A stretch of 9,906 nt of DNA from Nitriliruptoraceae bacterium (GTDB taxonomy: Bacteria > Actinomycetota > Nitriliruptoria > Nitriliruptorales > Nitriliruptoraceae): NCBI GenBank assembly GCA_007120565.1, contig SKNK01000133.1:1-9906 (forward strand), given 5' to 3'. The notes under the pieces are model-generated. The model did no database searches and was not told the DNA's origin. It worked only from the letters and a program-made list of their open reading frames with translations. Below are positions 1 to 5,510 of the stretch, piece after piece. Every line of letters begins with the position of its first letter. Within the stretch, counting starts at the first letter, position 1. A program made the position numbers and the translations under genes.

Positions 1-675
1 GAGATCGCGTCGTTGCAGTCGCGGCTTGGGGTGACGACGTTGTATGTGACCCATGATCAGGTTGAGGCGATGACGATGGGGGATCGGGTCGCGGTCTTGA
101 AGGCGGGGTTGTTGCAGCAGGTGGATGCGCCGCAGTCGTTGTATGACCGGCCGGACAACCTGTTCGTTGCGGGGTTCATCGGGTCGCCGGCGATGAACAT
201 CGCCGAGGGCACTTTGGTGCGTGAAGGCGGCAAGATGTGGGTCGAGGTTGGGGGGTCGGGGTCGCGCCTGGTGGTGCCGGAGGCGGCGTTGGACAAGTAT
301 CCGCAGGTGGCGGAGCGTGATGGCGGCAAGGTGGCGTTCGGGGTGCGTCCTGAGCATTTCGCTCCGGCGGAGGAACTGCCGGAGGAGCAGCGCTGGACCG
401 GCCGCAAGGTGACGTTGGTGGAGATGTTGGGCTCGGAGATGCTGGTGCACATGGCGACCTCCGCTCCGCCGATCGTGTCGGAGGACATGAAGGCGGCGAT
501 CGACGACGAGGAAGCGTTCGCGGAGTTGGAGCGTCAGGCCAAGGAAGGCGGGCAGGAGTTCGTCGCGAAGTTCCCGCCTGGCCAGCAGATCCGTATCGGT
601 GACCTGCTCGATGTCGGGGTCAAGACCGAACACCTGCACTTCTTCGACCCGGAGTCCGGCGCAGCCCTGCGCTGA
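1..675 (+). CDS. Sugar ABC transporter ATP-binding protein, MalK/UgpC type (3' part only)
   Basis: This is the C-terminal 224 residues of an ATPase that energises a carbohydrate or glycerol-phosphate importer at the inner face of the membrane. The reading frame is open to the left edge, so the gene starts outside the window and the Walker A, LSGGQ and Walker B motifs are not visible. What is visible is the H-loop (VTHDQVEAM, His18 of the fragment), the usual MGDRVAVL and FVAGFIGSPAMN stretches, and then a TOBE-type regulatory domain with VRPEH and a closing LHFFDP. An acidic insert of about 30 residues (fragment residues ~153-185, EDMKAAIDDEEAF region) interrupts the TOBE domain; similar inserts are known in actinobacterial sugar ATPases. 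The permease and binding-protein genes are not in view, so the substrate cannot be named. Codon use in the first half is strikingly G-ending. A hairpin terminator follows the stop. Confidence 0.93.
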   Translation, partial: EIASLQSRLGVTTLYVTHDQVEAMTMGDRVAVLKAGLLQQVDAPQSLYDRPDNLFVAGFIGSPAMNIAEGTLVREGGKMWVEVGGSGSRLVVPEAALDKYPQVAERDGGKVAFGVRPEHFAPAEELPEEQRWTGRKVTLVEMLGSEMLVHMATSAPPIVSEDMKAAIDDEEAFAELERQAKEGGQEFVAKFPPGQQIRIGDLLDVGVKTEHLHFFDPESGAALR

Positions 676-689
676 CCGCCCTGTTGGAC

Positions 690-720
690 ACGCCGTCTGG
701 CCTCATCGGTCGGGCGGCGT
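690..720 (+). terminator. Strong hairpin, probable terminator of the sugar ABC gene
   Basis: Bases 690-702 pair with 708-720 to form a 13-bp stem (three G-U wobbles) around the 5-nt loop TCATC. The hairpin starts 14 nt after the upstream stop codon. The 3' flank is only moderately T-rich (TCGTTCTGTCC), as is common in high-GC bacteria. It separates the ABC gene from the independently promoted acyltransferase gene. Confidence 0.7.
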
Positions 721-762
721 CGTTCTGTCCTGCTCGACACTCGCCGCTCTTCCCCGACCCTC

Positions 763-768
763 TAGGCT
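763..768 (+). promoter_or_regulatory. -10 element TAGGCT of a leaderless promoter
   Basis: TAGGCT lies 7 nt upstream of the ATG at 776. Transcription would then begin at or within a base or two of the start codon. There is no Shine-Dalgarno sequence in this gap. No convincing -35 hexamer is seen at 17 bp. The same hexamer and spacing recur before the gene at 8446. Confidence 0.6.
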
Positions 769-775
769 CTCTCGC

Positions 776-1510
776 ATGCGTCGGCCCTGGCTCCCGGTCC
801 GATGGCGGCTGATCGCCGTCATCGTGGTGTTGCTGGTCCGCCTCGCCCGGTGGCGGATCGTCCCTCAGGGCCTGCGTCACGTGCCTCAGCACGGGGGAGC
901 GGTGTTGGCGTTCAACCATCACAGCTACGTCGATTTCATCATGCTGGCCTGGGCGCCCGTCCGGTTGTTGCGTCGGGAGATCCGCTTCCTCGCCAAGCGT
1001 GAGATCTGGGAGAGCCCGAGGACCCGCTGGGCTGTCCGGTTGGTGGGTGCCGTCCCGGTGGACCGGACCTCGACCTCGTCGCGCTCCCACGCGTACACCG
1101 CGGCGATCGAAGCGCTTCGCCAGGGTGATCTGGTCGCGGTCGCTCCAGAACAGACCATCTCGAGCTCCTACGAGTTGCTGCCCTTCCGGACCGGGGCAGC
1201 TCGGATGGCGCAGCAGGCCGGGGTTCCCATCATCCCGGTGGTCGGGTGGGGGTCGCACCGGTTCGCGACCAAGGGTGTGCCGCCGCGCCTGATCACCAAG
1301 CTCGCCGTGTCGGTGCGCTATGGCGACCCCATCGAGGTCGGCCCCGACGACGACCCCCGGGAGGTCACCGATCGGCTCCGTGATCAGATGACGGACATGC
1401 TGCACGATGTTCAGGAGAGCTATCCCGATGGCGCACCAGCCGGGGCCAGCTGGGTGCCGGCGCGTCTCGGAGGTGGGGCGCCGCCACCGGAGGACGACCA
1501 GAGCAGCTAG
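776..1510 (+). CDS. PlsC-family lysophospholipid acyltransferase
   Basis: The 244-residue protein belongs to the 1-acyl-sn-glycerol-3-phosphate acyltransferase family, which moves acyl groups from acyl-CoA or acyl-ACP to lysophospholipids at the cytoplasmic membrane. A hydrophobic N-terminal segment (residues ~11-23) probably anchors it. The catalytic HX4D motif is NHHSYVD (His48, Asp53). Block II runs KREIWESP...GAVPVDR (74-97). Block III is PEQTISSSYE (124-133) in place of the textbook PEGTRS, and block IV is VPIIPVV (150-156). A Pro/Gly-rich tail follows residue 217. The ATG at 776 is chosen because the TAGGCT element sits just before it and homology starts near it; the frame is open further upstream (to about 599), but that would overlap the ABC gene and the terminator. 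Its stop overlaps the stop of the convergent pseudogene. The exact acyl acceptor is unknown. Confidence 0.88.
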   Translation: MRRPWLPVRWRLIAVIVVLLVRLARWRIVPQGLRHVPQHGGAVLAFNHHSYVDFIMLAWAPVRLLRREIRFLAKREIWESPRTRWAVRLVGAVPVDRTSTSSRSHAYTAAIEALRQGDLVAVAPEQTISSSYELLPFRTGAARMAQQAGVPIIPVVGWGSHRFATKGVPPRLITKLAVSVRYGDPIEVGPDDDPREVTDRLRDQMTDMLHDVQESYPDGAPAGASWVPARLGGGAPPPEDDQSS

Positions 1511-1945
1511 TCGGTGGACCTCGTGAACCGGACGTGGGTGACCTCGGTCGAGGGAACGAACTCGGACATCTCCAGGGCGTCGATCGCGTCGCCGACCCCA
1601 TCGAAGAGCCGCTCGCCGGCTCCCAGCAGGATCGGCACCACCACGACGTGCAGTTCGTCGACCAGGCCGGCGCGCAGGAACTGTTGGATCGTCGACGCGC
1701 CCCCGCCGATGCGAACATCCCGACCATCGGCAGCCTGCCTCGCCTGCTCGAGCGCCACCTCGATCCCGTCGGTCACGAAGTGGAACGTCGTCCCACCTTC
1801 CATGGTGAGCGAGGACCGCGGGTGGTGGGTGGAGGACGAAGACCGGGGGATGGAAGCGAGGGTCATCGCCCCACCAGCCCCGCCACTGCTCATCCTCCCA
1901 CGGGCCCCGGATCGGGCCGAACATGTTGCGCCCCATGATCGTCGC
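1507..1945 (-). pseudogene. Remnant of RibD C-terminal/DHFR-like reductase, truncated and frameshifted
   Basis: Two minus-strand frames must be joined to read one protein of the RibD C-terminal/dihydrofolate reductase superfamily, small NADPH-dependent reductases. The first frame, from about 1945 down to 1832, reads IMGRNMFGP...WWGDDP...PVFVL. The second, from 1830 to the stop at 1507-1509, reads THHPRSSLTMEGGTTFHF, then IGGGASTIQQFL, ELHVVVVPILLGAGERLFDG and VTHVRFTRS. The join needs removal of one C (about 1831, in GTCCTC-C-ACCCAC). The normal N-terminal part, about 70 residues with the SLDG motif, is missing: in the first frame an in-frame TAG lies a few codons upstream of IMGRNMF, and no such motif appears before the Smr gene. 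Two independent lesions make a sequencing error alone an unlikely explanation. The gene converges with the acyltransferase, sharing the bases of its stop codon. Confidence 0.8.
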
Positions 1946-1967
1946 TGTGCGAGGGCCACCGGTTGCC

Positions 1968-1973
1968 TACCCT
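1968..1973 (+). promoter_or_regulatory. Possible -10 element TACCCT for the Smr gene
   Basis: TACCCT sits 41 nt before the ATG at 2015, giving a predicted start of transcription near 1980 and a short leader of about 30 nt. The ATG at 1983 is closer but opens a frame with no protein-like sequence. No clear -35 hexamer is visible. This is weaker than the TAGGCT sites because the spacing does not make it leaderless. Confidence 0.35.
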
Positions 1974-2014
1974 GAGGGTCGCATGCTCGAACGCCGCCCC
2001 GACCCGTCGGTGCC

Positions 2015-2287
2015 ATGTCCTCACGTGAACTCACCCTCGACCTGCATCCCATCTACAACGATGGGGCCAAGATCGATGCGGCGCTCCGGGACGCGATGGA
2101 CGACGCCGAGTCCCGCAAGGCCAAGCAGTTGGAGATCATCTGCGGTAAGGGCAGCGGTGCGCTCAAGAAGAGGGTCCTCCGGTTCCTCGATCGCAAGGAC
2201 GTGCGCGATCGCTACCACCGCGTCGACAAGGACAAGGACAACTCGGGTCGGATCTTCGTGCACTTCCGCTGGAAGCGGGGTCAGTGA
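2015..2287 (+). CDS. Small stand-alone Smr-domain protein
   Basis: The 90-residue protein is almost entirely an Smr (small MutS-related) domain, a fold associated with nucleic-acid binding or nicking. It opens with LDLHP (residues 8-12), the counterpart of the LDLHG motif. It carries the conserved glycine-rich loop as CGKGSGALKKRV (43-54), and ends on a beta strand GRIFVHF (78-84). A lysine/aspartate-rich stretch (VDKDKDNS, 70-77) lies between. The MutS2 ATPase portions are absent, so it is a single-domain member. ATG 2015 is the only plausible start in frame; no Shine-Dalgarno sequence precedes it. It converges with the CitE-like gene across a 25-bp gap that shows no clear terminator. Whether it cuts DNA or RNA cannot be told from the sequence. 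Confidence 0.85.
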   Translation: MSSRELTLDLHPIYNDGAKIDAALRDAMDDAESRKAKQLEIICGKGSGALKKRVLRFLDRKDVRDRYHRVDKDKDNSGRIFVHFRWKRGQ

Positions 2288-2312
2288 CGGGGAAGGGCTC
2301 CGTGGTTGCCGG

Positions 2313-3194
2313 TCAGTCCTCCAGCGCGGCGATCGCCTCTGCCTGAGCGACGGTCTGCCGGGCCTGCTCGACGTGCAGCGCTTCGATCATCTTCCCCCCG
2401 ACGGTGACCACGCCACGCCCATCGGCGGCCTCGAAGGCATCGATCACCTCGCGGGCCTGCGCTACCTCGTCATCGCTAGGGGCGAAGGTCGCGTTGGCGC
2501 TGTCCAACTGTTTCGGGTGGATCAGCGTCTTGCCGTCGAAGCCGAGCTCGCGTCCCTGTCGGCACTCGGCGTCGAAGCCCTCGGCGTCGTCCAGGGAGTT
2601 GTAGACCCCGTCGATGATCACCTTGCCGGCGTGACGAGCCGCCAGCACGCACCACGACAGCGAGGTAGCCAGTGGCGCTCGCCCCGGCAGGTGCGGGACC
2701 TGCAGTTCCTTGGCGAGGTCGTTGGTGCCCATGACGAACACGGTCAAGCGGTCGGACGCGGTGCAGATCGCTTCGGCGTGGAGCACGGCGGCGGGCGTCT
2801 CGAGCATGGCCCAGATGCTGGTCGTCTCGGGGACGTCGGCATCCTCCAACGCCCGCTCGATCGTGGCGACATCGTCGGCAGAGTTCACCTTCGGTACCAG
2901 CACCGCATCGGGGCCGGCTGCGGCCACAGCCGCGATGTCGTCGGTGAACCACTCGGTGTCCAGGCCGTTGACCCGGATGGCGACCTCGCGCCGCCCGTAC
3001 CGATCCGCCAGCACGGCGTCGCGGACCCGCTCCCGGGCGTCGGCCTTGGCGTCGGGCGCGACCGCATCCTCCAGATCGAGGATCAGCGCGTCGGCCGGCA
3101 GGCCAGCGGCCTTCTCCAGCGCGCGCTCGTTCGCGCCCGGCATGTACAGCACGCTGCGTCGGGGACGGAGGAGGTCCTCGGTCAGGCTGGTCAC
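2313..3194 (-). CDS. CitE-like CoA-ester lyase (HpcH/HpaI aldolase superfamily)
   Basis: The 293-residue TIM-barrel protein has the features of the citrate lyase beta subunit/Rv2498c-type family, which cleaves hydroxyacyl-CoA thioesters such as citramalyl-CoA, malyl-CoA or HMG-CoA. The N-terminus RRSVLYMPGANERALEKA (12-29) is typical. Substrate-binding Arg74 lies in IRVNGLD, and the Mg2+ ligands are Glu132 (MLETPAAV) and Asp159 (GTNDLAKE). Also conserved are LILDLEDAV (37-45), LVPKV (99-103) and GKTLIHPKQ (221-229). The start is GTG at 3192-3194, overlapping the TGA of the upstream lyase gene (GTGA) with a perfect GGAGGA 6 nt away, so the two genes are probably translationally coupled. There are no CitF or CitD genes nearby, so this is not a citrate lyase subunit. 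The exact substrate is unknown; (S)-malyl-CoA thioesterase activity, as in Rhodobacter Mcl2, is an alternative. Confidence 0.9.
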   Translation of the reverse strand: MTSLTEDLLRPRRSVLYMPGANERALEKAAGLPADALILDLEDAVAPDAKADARERVRDAVLADRYGRREVAIRVNGLDTEWFTDDIAAVAAAGPDAVLVPKVNSADDVATIERALEDADVPETTSIWAMLETPAAVLHAEAICTASDRLTVFVMGTNDLAKELQVPHLPGRAPLATSLSWCVLAARHAGKVIIDGVYNSLDDAEGFDAECRQGRELGFDGKTLIHPKQLDSANATFAPSDDEVAQAREVIDAFEAADGRGVVTVGGKMIEALHVEQARQTVAQAEAIAALED

Positions 3195-4270
3195 GGGGCA
3201 TCCTCCAGGTCGTAGGCCTCCGCCAGGTCGGCGTCACGCTCAGCGAGCGACCGCGCGAGGTCCAGGATCACCAGGCACTGCTTGTAGGTCGCATCGTCCT
3301 GCATCTTGCCGTCGATCATCACCGCACCGGAGCCGTCCCCCATCTCGGAGACCACCCGCTTGGCCCAGGCCACCTCGGAGGGCTCCGGAGAGAACACCTT
3401 CTTGGCGATGTCGATCTGTACGGGGTGGAGCGACCAGGCGCCGACACACCCCAAGAGGTAGGCGTTACGGAACTGGTCCTCGCAGGCCAGGGTGTCCTTG
3501 ATGTCGCCGAAGGGCCCGTAGTAGGGGAGGATCCCGGCGAGCCCGCAAGCATCGACCATGCGCGCCAGCGTGTAGTGCCACAGGTCCTGCTGGTAGGTGG
3601 GCCGCGCCGCGGCTGCCTCGCCGTCCTCGCCGCCAGCGTCCTCGGGCGGATCCTCTCGGACGAGGTAGCCCGGGTGACCGCCACCGACCCGCGTGGTCTT
3701 CATGCGTCGGTCCGCAGCCAGGTCGGCCGGGCCGAGCGAGAGCCCCTGCATCCGGGGTGAGGCGAGGCAGATCTCCTCGACGTTGGCGACCCCGCGAGCC
3801 GTCTCCAGCAACGCGTGAACCAGGATCGGCCGGTCGAGCCCTGCACGGGCCTCCAACTGAGCCAGCAGGCGGTCGACGTAGTGGATGTCCTCGGGGCCCT
3901 CGACCTTGGGGACCATGATGACGTCCAGGCGGTCGCCGATCTCGGTCACCAGGGTCGTGAGGTCATCGAGGAGCCAGGGCGATTCCAAGGCGTTGACCCG
4001 GGTCCACAGTTGCGCGCCACCAAGGTCGGCGTTCCGGCCGACCTCGACCAGCCCCTGTCGTGCCGCCTCCTTGCGGTCGATCGGGATGGCGTCCTCGAGG
4101 TTGCCGAGCAGGACGTCCACCTTGGCCGCCATGTCGGGGACCTTGGCCACCATCTTCGGGTTCGACGGATCGAAGAAGTGGATCATCCGCGAGGGGCGGA
4201 CGGGGATCTCCCGCAGTGGCGGCGGAGCGCCGATGGCCAGCGGGGCGAAGAAGTCCTTCGGACTGCGCAT
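3191..4270 (-). CDS. Malyl-CoA lyase-like CoA-ester lyase (HpcH/HpaI superfamily)
   Basis: The 359-residue protein resembles L-malyl-CoA/beta-methylmalyl-CoA lyases more than CitE. After a 28-residue N-terminal extension come RMIHFFDPSNPKM (28-40), VLLGNLEDAI (53-62) and WTRVNALES (89-97, Arg91 for substrate). Then follow VPKVEG (120-125), LLETARG with Mg2+ ligand Glu156, LGPADLAAD with Asp183, the lyase-type YGPFGDIKD (251-259), LHPVQID (281-287) and VMIDGKMQD (317-325). GNLED replaces the usual LDLED. An acidic, Gly/Ala-rich loop (residues ~206-223) sits where malyl-CoA lyases have a shorter loop. ATG 4270 is chosen because GGGAGGG lies 6 nt upstream. It is first in a two-gene operon with the CitE-like gene and diverges from the MaoC gene. 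Likely reaction: reversible splitting of a malyl-, methylmalyl- or citramalyl-CoA. Substrate not determined. Confidence 0.88.
   Translation of the reverse strand: MRSPKDFFAPLAIGAPPPLREIPVRPSRMIHFFDPSNPKMVAKVPDMAAKVDVLLGNLEDAIPIDRKEAARQGLVEVGRNADLGGAQLWTRVNALESPWLLDDLTTLVTEIGDRLDVIMVPKVEGPEDIHYVDRLLAQLEARAGLDRPILVHALLETARGVANVEEICLASPRMQGLSLGPADLAADRRMKTTRVGGGHPGYLVREDPPEDAGGEDGEAAAARPTYQQDLWHYTLARMVDACGLAGILPYYGPFGDIKDTLACEDQFRNAYLLGCVGAWSLHPVQIDIAKKVFSPEPSEVAWAKRVVSEMGDGSGAVMIDGKMQDDATYKQCLVILDLARSLAERDADLAEAYDLEDAP
3201..3206 (-). promoter_or_regulatory. Shine-Dalgarno GGAGGA that fixes the GTG start at 3194
   Basis: On the minus strand GGAGGA lies 6 nt before the GTG at 3192-3194, inside the last codons of the upstream lyase gene. 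It supports GTG rather than a later start for the CitE-like protein and supports coupled translation through the GTGA overlap. Confidence 0.75.
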
Positions 4271-4320
4271 GAGCGTCCCTCCCGACGAGGCCCCCGCGAC
4301 AGCCGCAGGGCACGACCGCG

Positions 4321-4326
4321 ACGCTA
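4321..4326 (-). promoter_or_regulatory. -10-like TAGCGT for the lyase operon
   Basis: On the minus strand this hexamer reads TAGCGT. It would start transcription near 4314 and give a leader of about 44 nt before the ATG at 4270, containing the GGGAGGG ribosome site at 4277-4283. It mirrors the same hexamer on the plus strand at 4365-4370. The -35 region is weak. Confidence 0.4.
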
Positions 4327-4364
4327 GGTGGCCCGTCGGCGCATGGCCAAGCCGATGACCGCGC

Positions 4365-4370
4365 TAGCGT
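4365..4370 (+). promoter_or_regulatory. -10-like TAGCGT for the MaoC gene
   Basis: TAGCGT on the plus strand predicts a transcript start near 4377, about 32 nt before the GTG at 4409. This leaves room for the GGGAGGA ribosome site. The site lies downstream of the alternative ATGs at 4343 and 4355, which argues against those as starts. No good -35 hexamer is seen. Confidence 0.4.
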
Positions 4371-4395
4371 CCGGGTCAGCCCCTGCCAACGACCC

Positions 4396-4402
4396 GGGAG
4401 GA
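4396..4402 (+). promoter_or_regulatory. Shine-Dalgarno GGGAGGA that selects GTG 4409
   Basis: GGGAGGA is followed after 6 nt by GTG at 4409-4411. Translation from there begins at MAEFGRFLDDFEVGE, where similarity to MaoC proteins starts. The in-frame upstream residues are low-complexity and have no ribosome site. Confidence 0.75.
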
Positions 4403-4408
4403 CCTGCT

Positions 4409-4912
4409 GTGGCGGAGTTCGGACGTTTCCTCGACGACTTCGAGGTCGGCGAGGTCTACAAGCACTGGCCGGGCAAGACGATCACGCAGGCCGAGGACAT
4501 CCTCTTCTGCTCGATCACGATGAACCAGCACCCGCTGCACTCCGACGACAACTACGCCGCTCATGCCACGCCCCACGGCAAGGCGATGGTGGTCGGCAAC
4601 CTCGTCTACTCGATCGTGTTGGGCCAGTCGGTCCCCGACGTCTCCGGCCGAGCGATCGCCAACCTCGAGGTGGAGTCGCTCAAGCACGCGAACCCGACGT
4701 TCCACGGCGACACCATCTACTCGGAGACCGAGGTCTTGGACGTCCGCCCGTCCAGGTCGAAACCCGACCGCGGCATCGTGAAGGTGCGTACCATCGGGTA
4801 CAAGCAGGATGGCACGGTCGTCTGCGAGTTCGTCCGCAGCGTGCTCGTGCCGAAGCGCTCGCCCGAGTGGGAGGGCCAGCCGGGGCGCCCCGAACCGCAG
4901 CAGGACACCTAG
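4409..4912 (+). CDS. MaoC-type (R)-specific acyl-CoA hydratase/dehydratase
   Basis: The 167-residue protein is a single hotdog-fold MaoC-family enzyme, which adds water to or removes it from 2-enoyl-CoA esters. It begins FEVGEVYKHWPGKTITQAED (11-30), then carries the hydratase-2 region as SITMNQHPLHSD (35-46). His44 matches the catalytic His, but the position of the usual catalytic Asp (GDxNPxH pattern) is Asn39. The rest follows the family: HGKAMVVGNLVYSIVLG (56-72), NPTFHGDTIYSETEVL (95-110), and SKPDRGIVKVRT (117-128). A Pro-rich tail of about 17 residues ends it. Divergent transcription from two CoA-ester lyases suggests it hydrates the lyase substrate (itaconyl-, mesaconyl- or methylglutaconyl-CoA type). 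As I recall, the mycobacterial Rv2499c/Rv2498c pair has a comparable MaoC/CitE pairing. Two-domain mesaconyl-CoA hydratases are about twice this length, so the exact reaction is uncertain. Confidence 0.88.
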   Translation: MAEFGRFLDDFEVGEVYKHWPGKTITQAEDILFCSITMNQHPLHSDDNYAAHATPHGKAMVVGNLVYSIVLGQSVPDVSGRAIANLEVESLKHANPTFHGDTIYSETEVLDVRPSRSKPDRGIVKVRTIGYKQDGTVVCEFVRSVLVPKRSPEWEGQPGRPEPQQDT

Positions 4913-4973
4913 GACGGGGCCACCGGCTCGCGAGACCTCGGGCATCACCAGGACGTCGAGGGAGCGAGGCACG

Positions 4974-5471
4974 GTGGAGATCCACAGTGCGCCGGGGCCA
5001 CCACGGACCAGCATCGTGCTCGCCGGTGGGCGACGCCTCGCGGTGCTGGAGGTTCGAACCGACCGCGGTGGCGGGTCGATCCAGCTGGCGGATCGCTCCG
5101 GGTACCGGCTCGAACGTCCCCCTGCCGCCGGTGAATGGTGGGTTGCCGGCCCTGATGGACAACAGGTGGGCACGGTCGCCCGCCGCTCCCCGGTCGGCGA
5201 GAGGTTCCGACTGAGCCTCGAGGGTGTGGACCTCGAGGTGATGCCCGTCGGCAGCCTCTTGCGGCGGCGGTGGGAGGTCAGGGATCTCGAGCGCCGCTCC
5301 CTGGTCGAGGTCGTCCAACGTCGGTGGTCGCGTCCCGTGCACGACCTGTTGGTCCGTGCGGGCGATCTACCTCGCGCGCTGCCGCTGGTGGTGGCCTGGA
5401 CCGTGGCTCTGGCCAGCGCTCCTCCACCAGCGGAAACACGCCGACCCCGATGGACGACCCGCCAAGCCTGA
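4974..5471 (+). CDS. Uncharacterised 165-residue protein, possibly LURP-one/Tubby-like beta fold
   Basis: I do not recognise this gene with certainty. The sequence has an even, protein-like mix with alternating short strands: SIVLAGGRRLAVLEV (13-27), EWWVAGPDGQQVGTVARR (54-71), FRLSLEGVDLEVM (78-90), RRRWEVRDLERRSLVEVVQRRW (97-118). It then has a hydrophobic stretch LPRALPLVVAWTVALASAP (132-150). Repeats of 'xVxDxxGxxVGxVxRR' followed by a terminal hydrophobic segment recall LURP-one-related/scramblase-like proteins common in actinobacteria, but this is only a resemblance. GTG 4974 is chosen because GGGAGCGAGG lies just upstream and the preceding in-frame residues are Ser/Arg low complexity. 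It lies 61 bp after the MaoC gene on the same strand and may be co-transcribed with it. A long frame on the opposite strand is Pro/Arg-rich and is taken as a shadow. Confidence 0.6.
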   Translation: MEIHSAPGPPRTSIVLAGGRRLAVLEVRTDRGGGSIQLADRSGYRLERPPAAGEWWVAGPDGQQVGTVARRSPVGERFRLSLEGVDLEVMPVGSLLRRRWEVRDLERRSLVEVVQRRWSRPVHDLLVRAGDLPRALPLVVAWTVALASAPPPAETRRPRWTTRQA

Positions 5472-5510
5472 GGCCGTTGGGCCCGACAAGAGGACGGACC
5501 TTTCTGAGGT

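Noticed and set aside
599..775. N-terminal extension of the acyltransferase to 599
   Set aside because: It would overlap the ABC ATPase coding region and the terminator hairpin, and the residues are Ser/Arg low complexity. The TAGGCT element supports ATG 776.
620..1936. Single 438-codon minus-strand gene across the acyltransferase
   Set aside because: Only its first 35 codons (MGRNMFGP...VFVL) are meaningful, and they belong to the reductase remnant. After the frameshift the frame is noise opposite the acyltransferase.
1507..1945. Programmed frameshift in the reductase gene
   Set aside because: There is no slippery heptamer or downstream structure at 1831, and the missing N-terminal part makes a functional product unlikely in any case.
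2288..2312. Bidirectional terminator between the Smr and CitE-like genes
   Set aside because: The 25-bp gap has no inverted repeat of useful length.
1923..3215. Plus-strand open frame of 430 codons covering the CitE-like gene
   Set aside because: It overlaps the Smr gene and lies opposite the CitE-like lyase, both with clear motifs; its own product shows no domain.
4328..4408. Upstream starts for the MaoC gene at 4328, 4343 or 4355
   Set aside because: No ribosome site precedes them, the residues are Ala/Pro/Arg low complexity, and GGGAGGA fits GTG 4409 exactly.
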